Positions 42,662 through 51,976 of a stretch of 64,000 nucleotides of DNA are shown piece after piece (the stretch's first letter is position 1; every line of letters begins with the position of its first letter). A program made the translations under genes and the position numbers. The notes beneath the pieces are model-generated. The model was not told where the DNA came from, searched no databases, and saw nothing but the letters and a program-made list of their open reading frames with translations. Origin of the DNA: Lachnospiraceae bacterium (GTDB lineage: Bacteria; Bacillota; Clostridia; Lachnospirales; Lachnospiraceae); contig SVFM01000016.1 of NCBI GenBank assembly GCA_015056865.1, forward strand, positions 1 through 64,000, read 5' to 3'.

Positions 42662-44158
42662 ATGAATTTAAAAAGAATCTGGAAGATTTCCCTGGGTGTG
42701 GCGGCCCTGCTGTGTATGATTTGGTGGCAGGACGGAGCTGTGCAGGCCCAGGAAGACATACAGATAAAGACCGGTGTTTACGTTGGTCTGACAGAAGGCG
42801 ATAAACAGTTGGATCTGTCCGGCATGACAGGGGAACAGGCCCGGGATGCAGTTGCGCAGTACGTGGAACAGCTGAAGGGGACCAAGCTTACCCTGGTAGC
42901 AGGAGGCGGCCAGGAGATCCTGGTGACGGCCGGGGAGCTGGGGCTTATCTGGACCAACCCGGATGTGATAGAGGATGCCGTGTATCTGGGAACCAAGGGC
43001 AATGTAGTACAGCGTTACAAAATGCTGAAGGATCTGGAACATGAGAATCAGGTTTTCGTGATACAGTTGGATGTTTCAAAAGAGAATATAGGGACCATCC
43101 TGACGGAGCGGGGCACAAAGTATGACCAGGAAGCGGTTGACATGTCCCTGCGCCGTGAAAAGGATCAGTTTATCGTGGTGGATGGTCAGCCGGGGTATGC
43201 TTTGAATGTGGAGGAATCCGTATCCGCATTATATACGTATCTGGAAGAAAAGTGGGATTATCAGCCGGTGAAGTTGCAGCTGGCGGTAGATGTAGTAGAG
43301 CCCAGAGGCACCAAAGAGGAACTGGAGATGGTGCAGGATATTATGGGCAGCTTTTCTACCAGTTTTGCAACCTCCAACGAAAACAGGCAGGCGAATATCC
43401 GGCATGCAGGGGAGCTGATAAGCGGAACTCTTCTTTATCCAGGAGATGAGTTTTCTTCTATTGACACTGCCGGACCCTTCAATACCCAGAACGGTTATTA
43501 CAAAGCAGGTGCTTTTGTAAACGGCAGGCTGGTGGACAGTGTGGGCGGAGGGATCTGTCAGGTAACTACCACGCTGTACGGGGCAGTGCTGAGAGCGGAA
43601 TTGGATGTGACCATGCGTTACAATCATTCTATGATGGTCAGCTATGTGCAGCCTGCAGAGGATGCAGCCATTGCTTCTTCCGCCGGTAAGGATTTTAAAT
43701 TTGTCAATAATACCGAATATCCCATCTACATAGAGGGATATACCACGGATAAGAAAGAACTGGTTTTTGAAATTTATGGAGTGGAATATAGAAAGCCTTC
43801 CCGCACGGTTGAGTATGTGCCGGAAATTTTGCAGATCATTGCACCCGGACCGGATGTGATCACGGCGGATGCCACCAAGCCTCTTGGCTATATTGATGTG
43901 GATTCTGCCCGCACCGGCTACAAGTCCAGACTGTGGAAGATTGTGAAGGAAGATGGGGTGGAGGTCAGCCGGGAGCAGGTTAACAGCAGTTCCTACAAAA
44001 TGTCTTCCAAAACAGCCATAGTAGGTGTAGCCACAGAGGATCCCAATGCACACAATGAGATCATGGCAGCTGTAGGCACAGGCAGTATCGATCATGTGAA
44101 AAATGTGATCGCCATACTCACAGCACCTCCGGTGGTTGAAGAACAGCCGATGCAGTGA
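42662..44158 (+). CDS. VanW family secreted protein with peptidoglycan-binding-like domain
   Basis: A 498-residue exported protein. Signal peptide or anchor at residues 1-30 (ends near VQAQ), an N-terminal PG_binding_4-like region (about 50-220), then the VanW core: YPGDEFSSIDTAGPFNTQNGY, VDSVGGGICQVTTTLYGA, MRYNHSMMVSYVQP and NNTEYPIYIEGY. VanW accompanies some vancomycin clusters but most members are general cell-wall proteins of unknown function; no other van gene is nearby. Overlaps the possible GTG of the next gene. Confidence 0.92.
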   Translation: MNLKRIWKISLGVAALLCMIWWQDGAVQAQEDIQIKTGVYVGLTEGDKQLDLSGMTGEQARDAVAQYVEQLKGTKLTLVAGGGQEILVTAGELGLIWTNPDVIEDAVYLGTKGNVVQRYKMLKDLEHENQVFVIQLDVSKENIGTILTERGTKYDQEAVDMSLRREKDQFIVVDGQPGYALNVEESVSALYTYLEEKWDYQPVKLQLAVDVVEPRGTKEELEMVQDIMGSFSTSFATSNENRQANIRHAGELISGTLLYPGDEFSSIDTAGPFNTQNGYYKAGAFVNGRLVDSVGGGICQVTTTLYGAVLRAELDVTMRYNHSMMVSYVQPAEDAAIASSAGKDFKFVNNTEYPIYIEGYTTDKKELVFEIYGVEYRKPSRTVEYVPEILQIIAPGPDVITADATKPLGYIDVDSARTGYKSRLWKIVKEDGVEVSREQVNSSSYKMSSKTAIVGVATEDPNAHNEIMAAVGTGSIDHVKNVIAILTAPPVVEEQPMQ

Positions 44159-44178
44159 AAGAGGCGGAAAGGCAGTGT

Positions 44179-45171
44179 ATGAAAGTCGGCAAGGTGGCCG
44201 AAAGCGTTTTAAAGCGTTCGGTATTAAAACAGATAAAAACAGCAAATAGACAGGAATTGATCAGTGGCCCCTCTGTGGGGGCAGACTGCGCAGTCCTTGC
44301 TTTCTCTGAGGGTGAACCCCGGATGGGGGTCTGTACCCAGGAGACTGCTCTAAGATCACCGGCGGACATGAGGCGGATCCTACAAAGAGTTGCCAATAGT
44401 CTGGCATGTGGAGGCATGCATCCGGTGGCGGTGACCATCAGCCTGTTGCTTCCCGAAGTCATGTCCGAACAGGAACTTCAGGATATGATGGGTGTAGCGG
44501 GTCAGGTGTGTCAGGAGCTTTCTATGGCAGTGGCGGGAGGACAGACCAATGTATCCGGAGATGTAGCTTTGCCTCATGTGACAGTTACCGGCATTGGACA
44601 GATTCAAACGGAGGGGGCATTATTGCCCGGCGGCGCAAAGCCCAAGCAGGATATTGTGATAAGCAAGTGGATCGGTTTGGAAGGAACGGCAACCCTTGCT
44701 CAGCTTTATGAGGAGAAGCTGTTGACTCGATATCCGTCACATCTGGTGGACCGGGGTAAGTCATTTGACCAATACCTGTCTGTTTTGCCGGAGGCACAGA
44801 TTGCCATGGAGTTTGGGGTAAGTGCCATGCATGACGTGTCGGAGGGCGGTATCTTTCGGGCCCTGTGGGAGCTGGCTGAGAGTGCAGGTGTGGGCCTGAC
44901 GGTGGAATTAAAGAAAATTCCGGTGCGTCAGGAAACCATTGAAATATGTGAATTTTTTCAGATAAATCCCTATGAATTGGTATCCGGCGGCAGTCTGATC
45001 ATGGTAACCGATGATGGCAACGGGCTGGTACGAGCTTTGGAGCAGGCGGGGATTGCGGCAACAGTGGCGGGTAAGATTACTGACCGTCGGGACAGAATCA
45101 TTGTAAACGAGGAGGAAACCCGTTTCCTGGACAGGCCAAAAGAAGAGGAAATACATAAGGTATTATCATAA
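44179..45171 (+). CDS. AIR synthase-related protein (HypE/PurM-like fold)
   Basis: A 330-residue protein with the PurM/HypE layout: N-terminal AIRS half with GPSVGADCAVLAF and AVAGGQTNVSGD, C-terminal half with AMHDVSEGGIF and PYELVSGGSLIMV. The family binds ATP and activates substrates through phosphorylation; clostridial members in this position are called AIR synthases or hydrogenase maturation factors without proof. ATG at 44179 is preferred over the GTG at 44155 because AAAGG lies just upstream. Confidence 0.85.
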   Translation: MKVGKVAESVLKRSVLKQIKTANRQELISGPSVGADCAVLAFSEGEPRMGVCTQETALRSPADMRRILQRVANSLACGGMHPVAVTISLLLPEVMSEQELQDMMGVAGQVCQELSMAVAGGQTNVSGDVALPHVTVTGIGQIQTEGALLPGGAKPKQDIVISKWIGLEGTATLAQLYEEKLLTRYPSHLVDRGKSFDQYLSVLPEAQIAMEFGVSAMHDVSEGGIFRALWELAESAGVGLTVELKKIPVRQETIEICEFFQINPYELVSGGSLIMVTDDGNGLVRALEQAGIAATVAGKITDRRDRIIVNEEETRFLDRPKEEEIHKVLS

Positions 45172-45194
45172 AATATAAAGAAAGAAGGAACAGT

Positions 45195-46367
45195 ATGAGA
45201 AATCCATTAGCAGACAAAGTAGTTCAGCTCAAACCCTCAGGTATCAGAAAATTTTTTGACATCGTCAGCGAGATGAAGGACGCCATCTCTCTGGGTGTGG
45301 GAGAACCGGATTTTGATACGCCCTGGCACGTGAGAAAGGAAGGTATCGACTCTCTGGAGAAGGGCCGTACCACCTATACCTCCAATGCAGGCTTGAAAGA
45401 GCTGAAGATGGAGATTGCCAAGTACATAAACAGAACACAGGGGCTTACATACGATCATAATGGAGAGGTGCTGGTGACGGTAGGCGGTTCCGAAGCCATT
45501 GACATGGGTCTGCGGGCTATGTTAAATCCCGGAGATGAGGTGTTGATCCCTCAGCCCAGCTATGTTTCCTACGAGCCCTGCACGATTCTGGCAGGGGGTG
45601 TACCTGTGATCATCGATCTGAAGGCGGAGAATGAGTTTAGACTGACAGCCAAGGAGCTACGGGATGCTATTACTGAGAAGACTAAGGTTTTGGTACTTCC
45701 CTTCCCCAACAATCCTACCGGTGCAATCATGGAGAGATCTGATCTGGAAGCCATTGCAGAAGTGATTCTGGAAAAGGATATCTTTGTGATATCCGATGAA
45801 ATTTACAGCGAACTAAGCTACAAGGAAAAGCATGTATCCATTGCCAGTCTGCCCGGTATGCAGGAGAGAACCATTCTGATCAATGGATTTTCCAAAGCTT
45901 TTGCCATGACCGGTTGGAGACTGGGCTATGCCTGCGGTCCTAAGGCGATCATTCAGCAGATGACCAAGATCCACCAATTTGCCATCATGTGTGCACCTAC
46001 CACCAGCCAGTATGCAGCCATCAAGGCTTTGAAGGATGGTGAGCCGGATGTGGTGATGATGCGGGAGGAATATAATCGTCGCAGAACCTATTTGATGAAA
46101 ACCTTTCAGGAGATGGGTTTGGACTGTTTTGAGCCCTACGGAGCTTTTTATGTATTCCCTTGTATCAAGGAATTTGGCATAACCAGTGATGAATTCGCAG
46201 TGCGCTTTTTGGAGGAGGAGAAGGTGGCAGTGGTTCCCGGTACAGCTTTCGGTGACTGTGGAGAGGGCTTCCTTCGTATTTCCTACGCGTACTCCATGGA
46301 ACATTTGCAGGAAGCAATGGGAAGGATGAAGCGCTTTGTGGAAAAGCTGCGGGCGCAGAAGCAGTAA
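45195..46367 (+). CDS. Class I/II pyridoxal phosphate-dependent aminotransferase
   Basis: A 390-residue enzyme with an intact PLP site: NGFSKAFAMTGWRLGYACGP carries the Schiff-base lysine, FPNNPTGAIM and SDEIYSELSY the cofactor contacts. It resembles PatA/AspB-like aspartate or aromatic aminotransferases; the substrate is unclear. AGAAGGAAC precedes the ATG, and TrmL follows after 24 bases. Confidence 0.94.
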   Translation: MRNPLADKVVQLKPSGIRKFFDIVSEMKDAISLGVGEPDFDTPWHVRKEGIDSLEKGRTTYTSNAGLKELKMEIAKYINRTQGLTYDHNGEVLVTVGGSEAIDMGLRAMLNPGDEVLIPQPSYVSYEPCTILAGGVPVIIDLKAENEFRLTAKELRDAITEKTKVLVLPFPNNPTGAIMERSDLEAIAEVILEKDIFVISDEIYSELSYKEKHVSIASLPGMQERTILINGFSKAFAMTGWRLGYACGPKAIIQQMTKIHQFAIMCAPTTSQYAAIKALKDGEPDVVMMREEYNRRRTYLMKTFQEMGLDCFEPYGAFYVFPCIKEFGITSDEFAVRFLEEEKVAVVPGTAFGDCGEGFLRISYAYSMEHLQEAMGRMKRFVEKLRAQKQ

Positions 46368-46391
46368 GAGTGGATAACGGAGAAAAATCCT

Positions 46392-46883
46392 ATGCACATA
46401 TTGTTACATCAGCCGGAGATTCCGGCCAATACGGGAAATATCGGGCGTACCTGCGTGGCAACAGGTACGTCCCTGCATTTGATTGAGCCCTTGGGCTTTC
46501 GCTTGGATGAAAAGTCCATCAAAAGGGCAGGCATGGATTACTGGGAGCATCTGGATGTGACCCGGTATATGAATTTTCAAGAGTTTAAAACAAAGCATCC
46601 GGGAGCAAAGATTTGGTACGCCACCACCAAGGCTAAATATGCATATACAGACGTGCAGTACGGTCCGGATGATTTTATCATGTTCGGCAAGGAGAGCGCA
46701 GGGATCCCGGAAGAGATCCTGGTGGAGAATGAGGAGCACTGTATCCGTATTCCTATGCTACCTGAAATCCGTTCTTTAAACCTGTCCAATGCGGTGGCCA
46801 TTGTACTTTATGAAGCACTGCGCCAACAGGGCTTTGCGCAGATGCAGATGGAGGGTGAGCTGCACAGGCTACGGTGGCAGTGA
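46392..46883 (+). CDS. trmL: tRNA (cytidine(34)-2'-O)-methyltransferase TrmL
   Basis: A 163-residue SPOUT methyltransferase that 2'-O-methylates the wobble base of tRNA-Leu. Markers: NTGNIGRTCVATGTSLHLIEP near the N terminus, FGKESAGIPEEIL, and IPMLPEIRSLNLSNAVAIVLYEALRQ forming the trefoil knot. The length is normal. Convergent with the DeoR gene, 4 bases apart. Confidence 0.95.
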   Translation: MHILLHQPEIPANTGNIGRTCVATGTSLHLIEPLGFRLDEKSIKRAGMDYWEHLDVTRYMNFQEFKTKHPGAKIWYATTKAKYAYTDVQYGPDDFIMFGKESAGIPEEILVENEEHCIRIPMLPEIRSLNLSNAVAIVLYEALRQQGFAQMQMEGELHRLRWQ

Positions 46884-46887
46884 TCCA

Positions 46888-47622
46888 TCATGAAAAGAAG
46901 GCTTCATACTTTCCCAGAGAGGTGTTTTCGCAGATCATACCGTCGATGTCTTTCAGGGAGCATTGTCTGTAGCCGGCATACTTGTCAAATTTCTCAGAGT
47001 CGCAGAGAAAAATTTTAGTGGAAGCATTTTTTAGCATGGTATCCCGAATTAAAATTTCTTCTCTGGTAAAATCATAAATATCACCTTCGGGGGACAGGGC
47101 TTTGGCAGCGAAAAAGCACAGGTCCGCGTGGGTTTTAGAAAAAATCTCATGGGCATCCTCGCCCAACAGGCAATTTCGGTTGGTATGGCTCAGGTAACCA
47201 CCGGAGGAATATACTTTTAAGTCTGATTGGGAAAGGGAGGCCAGGATTTCGATATTGTTGGTAATAATAGTTACTTTTTTCTTATCCATCAGTTCGTTGG
47301 CTACAAATAGAGCGCTGGAGGACTGATCCAGAAAGATGATCTGTCCGTCTTCAATATAAGTCATGGCTTTTTTGGCCATGGCCTTTTTTTGTGCAATATT
47401 GTGGTGGATACGTGTGGAAAAAGGCACGATTCTGGAGCTTTCCCCGGCAATCTCCACACCGCCGTAGGTGCGTTTTACCAGGCCTTTGATCTCCATGGAA
47501 GTCAGGTCCCTGCGGATGCTGGACTCACTGGTAAAAAGCAGGCCGGCCAGATCTTTCACGGTCATGTAACGATTCTCGGTTAAAAGATTTAAAATCTCCC
47601 GTTCTCTTTCGTTGCTGTACAT
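46888..47622 (-). CDS. DeoR/GlpR family transcriptional regulator
   Basis: A 244-residue repressor. N-terminal winged helix (REREILNLLTENRYMTVKDLAGLLFTSESSIRRDL, residues 5-39) and a DeoR sensor domain that binds sugar phosphates (IFLDQSSSALFVANEL, VYSSGGYL, FFAAKALSPEGDIYDFTREE). The start at 47622 has AAAGGAGGG upstream; a longer frame runs into the promoter region and is not used. Divergent from the GlpA-like operon, so glycerol-3-phosphate is the likely ligand by analogy with GlpR. Confidence 0.92.
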   Translation of the reverse strand: MYSNEREREILNLLTENRYMTVKDLAGLLFTSESSIRRDLTSMEIKGLVKRTYGGVEIAGESSRIVPFSTRIHHNIAQKKAMAKKAMTYIEDGQIIFLDQSSSALFVANELMDKKKVTIITNNIEILASLSQSDLKVYSSGGYLSHTNRNCLLGEDAHEIFSKTHADLCFFAAKALSPEGDIYDFTREEILIRDTMLKNASTKIFLCDSEKFDKYAGYRQCSLKDIDGMICENTSLGKYEAFFS

Positions 47623-47730
47623 TTCTTGTACCCTCCTTTTCATTTTGACTTGACTTTGTACCAAGCAATTTGCGCAAAGTTGAAGAAGTTTAATAAAAAA
47701 CCATATATATTGCCTATAATTGACCATTTG

Positions 47731-47759
47731 TTGAATATTTCTGCTCACAACACTATAAT
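47731..47759 (+). promoter_or_regulatory. Promoter of the GlpA-like operon
   Basis: TTGAAT (47731-47736), 17-bp spacer and TATAAT (47754-47759). The transcript would start near 47766, so the long hairpin at 47784-47974 is in its 5' leader. The AT-rich region around it probably also holds the DeoR operator; no clear repeat was fixed. Confidence 0.7.
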
Positions 47760-47783
47760 AATACTAATTCTCATAAATTACAA

Positions 47784-47974
47784 GTGAAAAAAACTGTTGC
47801 GGATCCAAAGACTGGGGCGAGGAATTGTCTTATCGAAAGACCCTTGAAAAACGCCGGCACTTGGCGAGGTTTCCCACGAGCCTAGTACCGCTGCGTTTTT
47901 CAAGGAGCGAAAGCCTGTCTGAGATAAGACAATTCCTCGCCCTGGTCTTTGGATCCGCAGCAGTTTTTCTTCAC
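47784..47974. ncRNA. Long imperfect hairpin (~190 nt) in the glp operon leader
   Basis: The arms 47784-47834 and 47923-47974 are about 50 bp long and almost fully complementary. The differences inside the core (for example TT against GC and ACTGG against CCTGG) are G-U pairs if transcribed on the plus strand. Inside follow an AGAC/GTCT step with facing GA pairs, an asymmetric bulge containing GCGAAAGC (right side), a 13-bp stem CCTTGAAAAACGC (47842-47854) with GCGTTTTTCAAGG (47893-47905), and a further stem CGGCACTTGGC/GCCTAGTACCG. The RBS GGAGGT (47985) is left free 10 bases after the structure. It may be a leader RNA or a MITE; it has no recognised family. Confidence 0.7.
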
Positions 47975-47996
47975 ATATCATTTTGGAGGTATAGTT

Positions 47997-49430
47997 ATGT
48001 ATGATGTGATCGTAATTGGTGCAGGTATCATTGGTGGCATGATCGCCAGAAAGCTGGCGGCCTATGACCTGCAGGTGTGTGTGGTAGAAAAAGAGGGCGA
48101 TGTGGCTATGGGTGCCACAAAGGCCAACTCTGCCATTGTGCACGCAGGATTTGATGCTGCGGAGGGCAGTCTGAAGGCCAAGCTGAATGTACGAGGTTCT
48201 GAGATGATGCCTCAGGTCACAAAGGAACTGGGCGTCAAGTATCGGCGTAATGGTTCTCTGGTCATTGGATTTGATGAGGAAGACAAAAAGACCATTCACG
48301 AGCTGCTTGCCCGGGGCCGGAAAAATGGCGTAAAGGATCTGCGGATCGTGGAAGGGGAGGAGCTGAAAAAGTTGGAGCCGGCTCTTTCTGATAAGGTAAG
48401 TTGTGCATTGCACGCGCCTACTGGTGCCATCGTGTGCCCTTATGAGCTGGCCATTGCAGCTATTGGTAATGCCATGGACAATGGAGTGGATCTGGAACTG
48501 GATTTTGAAGTAAGTGAAATCCGGGATTTGAGCGGCTGTTATGGGGTGATCTCAGCTACAGGCAAAAAGCTGGAAACCAAATATATTGTCAATGCCGCAG
48601 GTTTATATACAGATAAGATTGCCAAGATGATAGGAGATCTTTCTTTTGCAGTGCATCCCAGAAAAGGTGAGTATATCTTATTGGATAAGGAGTGTGGCAG
48701 CCTGGTTTCCCATACTGTCTTTCGTACGCCCACCAAGATGGGCAAGGGTATTTTGATCACACCCACTGTGGATCAGAATCTTTTGCTGGGCCCCACCTCT
48801 GTTGACAGAGAGGATAAGGAGGATACTGCTGCCACTGCGGAAGGTTTTGCAGAGATCATCCGGCAGGCCAAGGAAAATGTAGAGGGGATTCCCTTCGGCA
48901 AAACAATTACTTCCTTTTGTGGTCTGAGAGCAGTGGGAAGCACAGGTGATTTTATCATCAACAGTCCCAAGGAAAGATTTATCAACGTGGCAGGTATCGA
49001 GTCTCCGGGACTTTCTGCAACTCCGGCCATTGCAGAATATGTGTGGGAGCTGCTGGCCGCTCAGGGGCTTATCTTTGTAGAGAAATCGGACTACAATCCG
49101 ATTCGCAAACCGGCCCATGCTTTTAGGGAGGCCAGTATGGAAGAAAAGAATGAGATCATTCGGAAGGATCGATCTTTTGGAAAAGTGGTGTGTCGCTGCG
49201 AGTCCATTACAGAGGGGGAAATTTTGGAAGCCATTCGCACCAACCCTAAGGCCAGGGACTTGGATGGTGTGAAGAGACGTACCCGGGCACAGATGGGAAG
49301 GTGCCAGGGGGGATTTTGTGGTCCTCAGATCGTAGAACTGCTGGCAAGAGAGCTGAACATGCCCTATGAGGCTGTGACTAAGTCCGGCAAAGGTTCTGTG
49401 ATCAATATGGGAAGGACGAAGGAGGTATGA
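47997..49430 (+). CDS. GlpA-like FAD-dependent oxidoreductase with BFD-like [2Fe-2S] domain
   Basis: A 477-residue flavoprotein related to anaerobic glycerol-3-phosphate dehydrogenase. FAD-binding VIVIGAGIIGG (G8-G14), the NSAIVHAGFDA loop, and a C-terminal BFD-like domain with CRCESITEGEI and GRCQGGFCGP, whose four cysteines bind a [2Fe-2S] centre. The set GlpA-like / FAD-NAD oxidoreductase / DUF1667 next to a DeoR gene is standard in Clostridia for glycerol-3-phosphate oxidation; glpK is not in the window. The ATG at 47997 follows GGAGGT. The stop overlaps an ATG of the next gene. Confidence 0.9.
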   Translation: MYDVIVIGAGIIGGMIARKLAAYDLQVCVVEKEGDVAMGATKANSAIVHAGFDAAEGSLKAKLNVRGSEMMPQVTKELGVKYRRNGSLVIGFDEEDKKTIHELLARGRKNGVKDLRIVEGEELKKLEPALSDKVSCALHAPTGAIVCPYELAIAAIGNAMDNGVDLELDFEVSEIRDLSGCYGVISATGKKLETKYIVNAAGLYTDKIAKMIGDLSFAVHPRKGEYILLDKECGSLVSHTVFRTPTKMGKGILITPTVDQNLLLGPTSVDREDKEDTAATAEGFAEIIRQAKENVEGIPFGKTITSFCGLRAVGSTGDFIINSPKERFINVAGIESPGLSATPAIAEYVWELLAAQGLIFVEKSDYNPIRKPAHAFREASMEEKNEIIRKDRSFGKVVCRCESITEGEILEAIRTNPKARDLDGVKRRTRAQMGRCQGGFCGPQIVELLARELNMPYEAVTKSGKGSVINMGRTKEV

Positions 49431-49432
49431 AC

Positions 49433-50689
49433 ATGACAGATTTAGTCATTATCGGCGGCGGTCCTGCGGGAATGAGTGCCGCTGTAGCAGCATATGAAAG
49501 TGGTATCAGAGATATTATGATCTTGGAGCGGGATGAAAACCTGGGCGGTATTTTGCAGCAGTGTATTCACAATGGTTTTGGCTTACATAGATTTGGTGAG
49601 GAACTGACAGGGCCGGAGTATGCTTGGCGCTATGAGCAGAAGGTGAGGGAACTTGGCATTCCTGTTAAACTTCGCACCATGGTCTTGGACATTACAGAGG
49701 ATAAGGTGATCACCGCCACCAATGAGGAGGAAGGCATCTTCCAGATTCGAGCCAAAGCTATTGTTCTGGCCATGGGCTGCAGAGAGCGGGCCAAAGGGGC
49801 GTTGAACATTGCAGGAACCAGACCGGCGGGTATCTTCAGCGCCGGAACCGCCCAGAAATATGTAAATTGCAAGGGTTATATGCCCGGAAAAGAGGTGGTG
49901 ATCCTAGGCTCAGGGGACATTGGTCTGATCATGGCCAGACGTATGACTTTGGAGGGTGCAAAGGTGAAGGCGGTTTGTGAGCTGATGCCTTATTCCGGTG
50001 GGCTTGCCCGCAACATCCAGCAGTGTCTGCATGATTTCGACATTCCTTTGAAACTAAGTCATACCGTGGTGGAGATTCATGGAAAGGAACGGCTGTCCGG
50101 CGTGACCATCGCCCGGGTGGATGAAAACAGAAATCCCATTCCGGGAACTTATGAGTATATTTCCTGCGATACCCTGCTGTTGTCGGTAGGTCTGATCCCT
50201 GAGAATGAATTGTCTAAGTGCGCCGGCGTGGATCTGGACAGGATCACCAACGGTCCGGTGGTAGATCAGGATAGATGTACCCAGGTGGAAGGCATTTTTG
50301 CCTGTGGCAATGTGTTACACGTACATGATCTGGTGGATTTTGTGTCCCAGGAGGCCCAGATTGCAGGAGAGGGTGCGGCGGCTTATATCCGTAGCCTGGA
50401 AGAAAAGAAGGGGAAAACCGGAGAGAGCATTTCTTTAAAAACCGATGGGAAGATTCGTTACACAGTGCCTCAGCGGATCACTGCGCACAAGGATGTGACC
50501 GTGTACTTCCGGGTGGGAGATGTGTATAAAAATGTAAAGATCAATGTCTGTAACGAAGACGGAGAAATTCTGTTCTCTAAGAGAAAAGCCAAGGCAGCGC
50601 CCGGTGAAATGGAGAGCTTGGTGCTGAAAAAAGAACTGTTAGAGCGTGCAAAAGAACTAAAATTTGAATTGGAGGAGATGGACAGGTGA
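49433..50689 (+). CDS. NAD(P)/FAD-dependent oxidoreductase of the glp operon
   Basis: A 418-residue flavoprotein with IIGGGPAGMSAAVAAYE for FAD at the start, a second dinucleotide site EVVILGSGDIGLIMARRM in the middle, and GIFACGNVLHVHDLVDF near the C terminus. It probably passes electrons from the GlpA-like subunit to another carrier. The start at 49433 has AAGGAGG 7 bases upstream; the ATG at 49427 is too close to it. Overlaps the DUF1667 gene by 4 bases. Confidence 0.9.
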   Translation: MTDLVIIGGGPAGMSAAVAAYESGIRDIMILERDENLGGILQQCIHNGFGLHRFGEELTGPEYAWRYEQKVRELGIPVKLRTMVLDITEDKVITATNEEEGIFQIRAKAIVLAMGCRERAKGALNIAGTRPAGIFSAGTAQKYVNCKGYMPGKEVVILGSGDIGLIMARRMTLEGAKVKAVCELMPYSGGLARNIQQCLHDFDIPLKLSHTVVEIHGKERLSGVTIARVDENRNPIPGTYEYISCDTLLLSVGLIPENELSKCAGVDLDRITNGPVVDQDRCTQVEGIFACGNVLHVHDLVDFVSQEAQIAGEGAAAYIRSLEEKKGKTGESISLKTDGKIRYTVPQRITAHKDVTVYFRVGDVYKNVKINVCNEDGEILFSKRKAKAAPGEMESLVLKKELLERAKELKFELEEMDR

Positions 50690-51048
50690 AAAGAGAATTG
50701 ACTTGTATTGTGTGTCCCTTGGGCTGCAGCCTGCAGGTGGAGTTGTCGGAGGCCGGAGAAATCCTGAATATCACCGGGAACACCTGCCCCAGGGGAGCGG
50801 TATATGCCCGGACGGAGTGCACGGATCCCCGCAGAACCATCACCACCACCCTGCGCTGTGAAGATGGCAGCATGGTTGCAGTGAAAACTGATAGACCCAT
50901 TCCCAAGGATAAAATGCACGAAGCCATGAAGCAAATTGGTCATGTGGTAGTAAAACTGCCGGTTCAGATCGGTGATGTGGTGGCGGAGGACGTGTTTGGA
51001 AGTAATGTGGTGGCTTGTCAGAACAGAGATTTTACACTCCGTGATTGA
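50686..51048 (+). CDS. DUF1667 domain protein (cysteine-rich)
   Basis: A 120-residue protein with CIVCPLGC near residue 8 and NTCPRGAVYARTE near residue 32, giving four cysteines that likely hold a metal or Fe-S centre. DUF1667 proteins always accompany the two oxidoreductases before it. GTG start with GGAGGAG 9 bases upstream, coupled to the upstream stop. It may be the third subunit of the glycerol-3-phosphate dehydrogenase complex. Confidence 0.92.
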   Translation: MKRELTCIVCPLGCSLQVELSEAGEILNITGNTCPRGAVYARTECTDPRRTITTTLRCEDGSMVAVKTDRPIPKDKMHEAMKQIGHVVVKLPVQIGDVVAEDVFGSNVVACQNRDFTLRD

Positions 51049-51110
51049 TATAAAAAAGGGATTATGATAAGATTTTGTGAAGAGAAGGTTACCAAAATGG
51101 GAGGCTACCA

Positions 51111-51905
51111 ATGAAAATAGAAGATATCAGCAAGATCAATTTATTTTTATTTGATATGGACGGAACCCTTTATCTGGGGGAGCAGCTTTATGACTTTACC
51201 AAGGAGCTGCTGCAAAAGATCCGTGACAAGGGAAAAAGATATTTGTTCATGACCAACAATTCCTCCAAGAGCGTAGCCGATTATGTAAAGAAGCTGGAAA
51301 AGCTGGGGATTGCTGCCACAAAGGAGGATTTCATTACATCTTCCCAGGCGACAGCCTATTATTTGAAACTTCATCATCCGGGTGCAAGGCTTTATGTATG
51401 CGGCACCCGTTCCTTGAAAGAGGAGCTTGGCAGCCAGGGCTTTACAGTGACAGAGAAGCTGGAGGATGTGGACTGTATTGTCATGGGCTTTGATACGGAG
51501 CTGACCTTTCAAAAGTTGGAGGACGTGAGTCGACTGCTTCTTACGGGAGAATATCCTTATATTGCCACCAATCCGGACTATGTCTGTCCCACAGAGTTTG
51601 GCAGCGTGCCGGACTGCGGCAGCGTCTGCGACATGATCTACAATGCCACAGGCAAGCGCCCAGTGGTCATCGGCAAGCCCACAGCCCTGATGCCCCAGCT
51701 GGCCATGCAGAGGCTGGGCTACGGCAAGGATGAGACGGCGGTCATTGGTGATCGCATCTATACGGACATCAAGAGTGGATTGAAAGCGGGCATTGCAGGC
51801 ATCTTGGTGATGAGCGGGGAGACCACCCGGGAGATTTTGGAGGCTTCTCAGGATAAGCCTCATCTGGTGCTGCAGGATGCGGGAGAAATGATGCCGTATC
51901 TGTGA
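51111..51905 (+). CDS. HAD-IIA family sugar-phosphatase (NagD-like)
   Basis: A 264-residue phosphatase: LFDMDGTLY with D15 and D17, MTNNSSKS (motif II), GKPTALMPQLAM (Lys) and VIGDRIYTDIKSG (motif III Asp). C2-cap type of the NagD/AraL/phosphoglycolate phosphatase group. GGGAGG precedes the ATG. It follows the glp operon by 62 bases, so glycerol-3-phosphate or a similar by-product could be the substrate, but this is inference. Confidence 0.92.
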   Translation: MKIEDISKINLFLFDMDGTLYLGEQLYDFTKELLQKIRDKGKRYLFMTNNSSKSVADYVKKLEKLGIAATKEDFITSSQATAYYLKLHHPGARLYVCGTRSLKEELGSQGFTVTEKLEDVDCIVMGFDTELTFQKLEDVSRLLLTGEYPYIATNPDYVCPTEFGSVPDCGSVCDMIYNATGKRPVVIGKPTALMPQLAMQRLGYGKDETAVIGDRIYTDIKSGLKAGIAGILVMSGETTREILEASQDKPHLVLQDAGEMMPYL

Positions 51906-51976
51906 GAAAGTGAATATAATTCTATTTTAAGAAATAATAACACGAGAGTTTCTGAAAATTGGGTGGTAAAATAGTC

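Noticed and set aside
42662..44158. VanW as sign of a vancomycin resistance cluster
   Set aside because: No vanH/A/X/Y or two-component genes are nearby; VanW-domain proteins are common housekeeping wall proteins in Clostridia.
43229..44245. Minus-strand frame of 338 codons opposite vanW
   Set aside because: Shadow frame; the plus strand encodes an unmistakable VanW protein.
47623..47748. N-terminal extension of the DeoR protein
   Set aside because: The extra codons lie in the promoter and 5' region; a strong AAAGGAGGG sits before the ATG at 47622.
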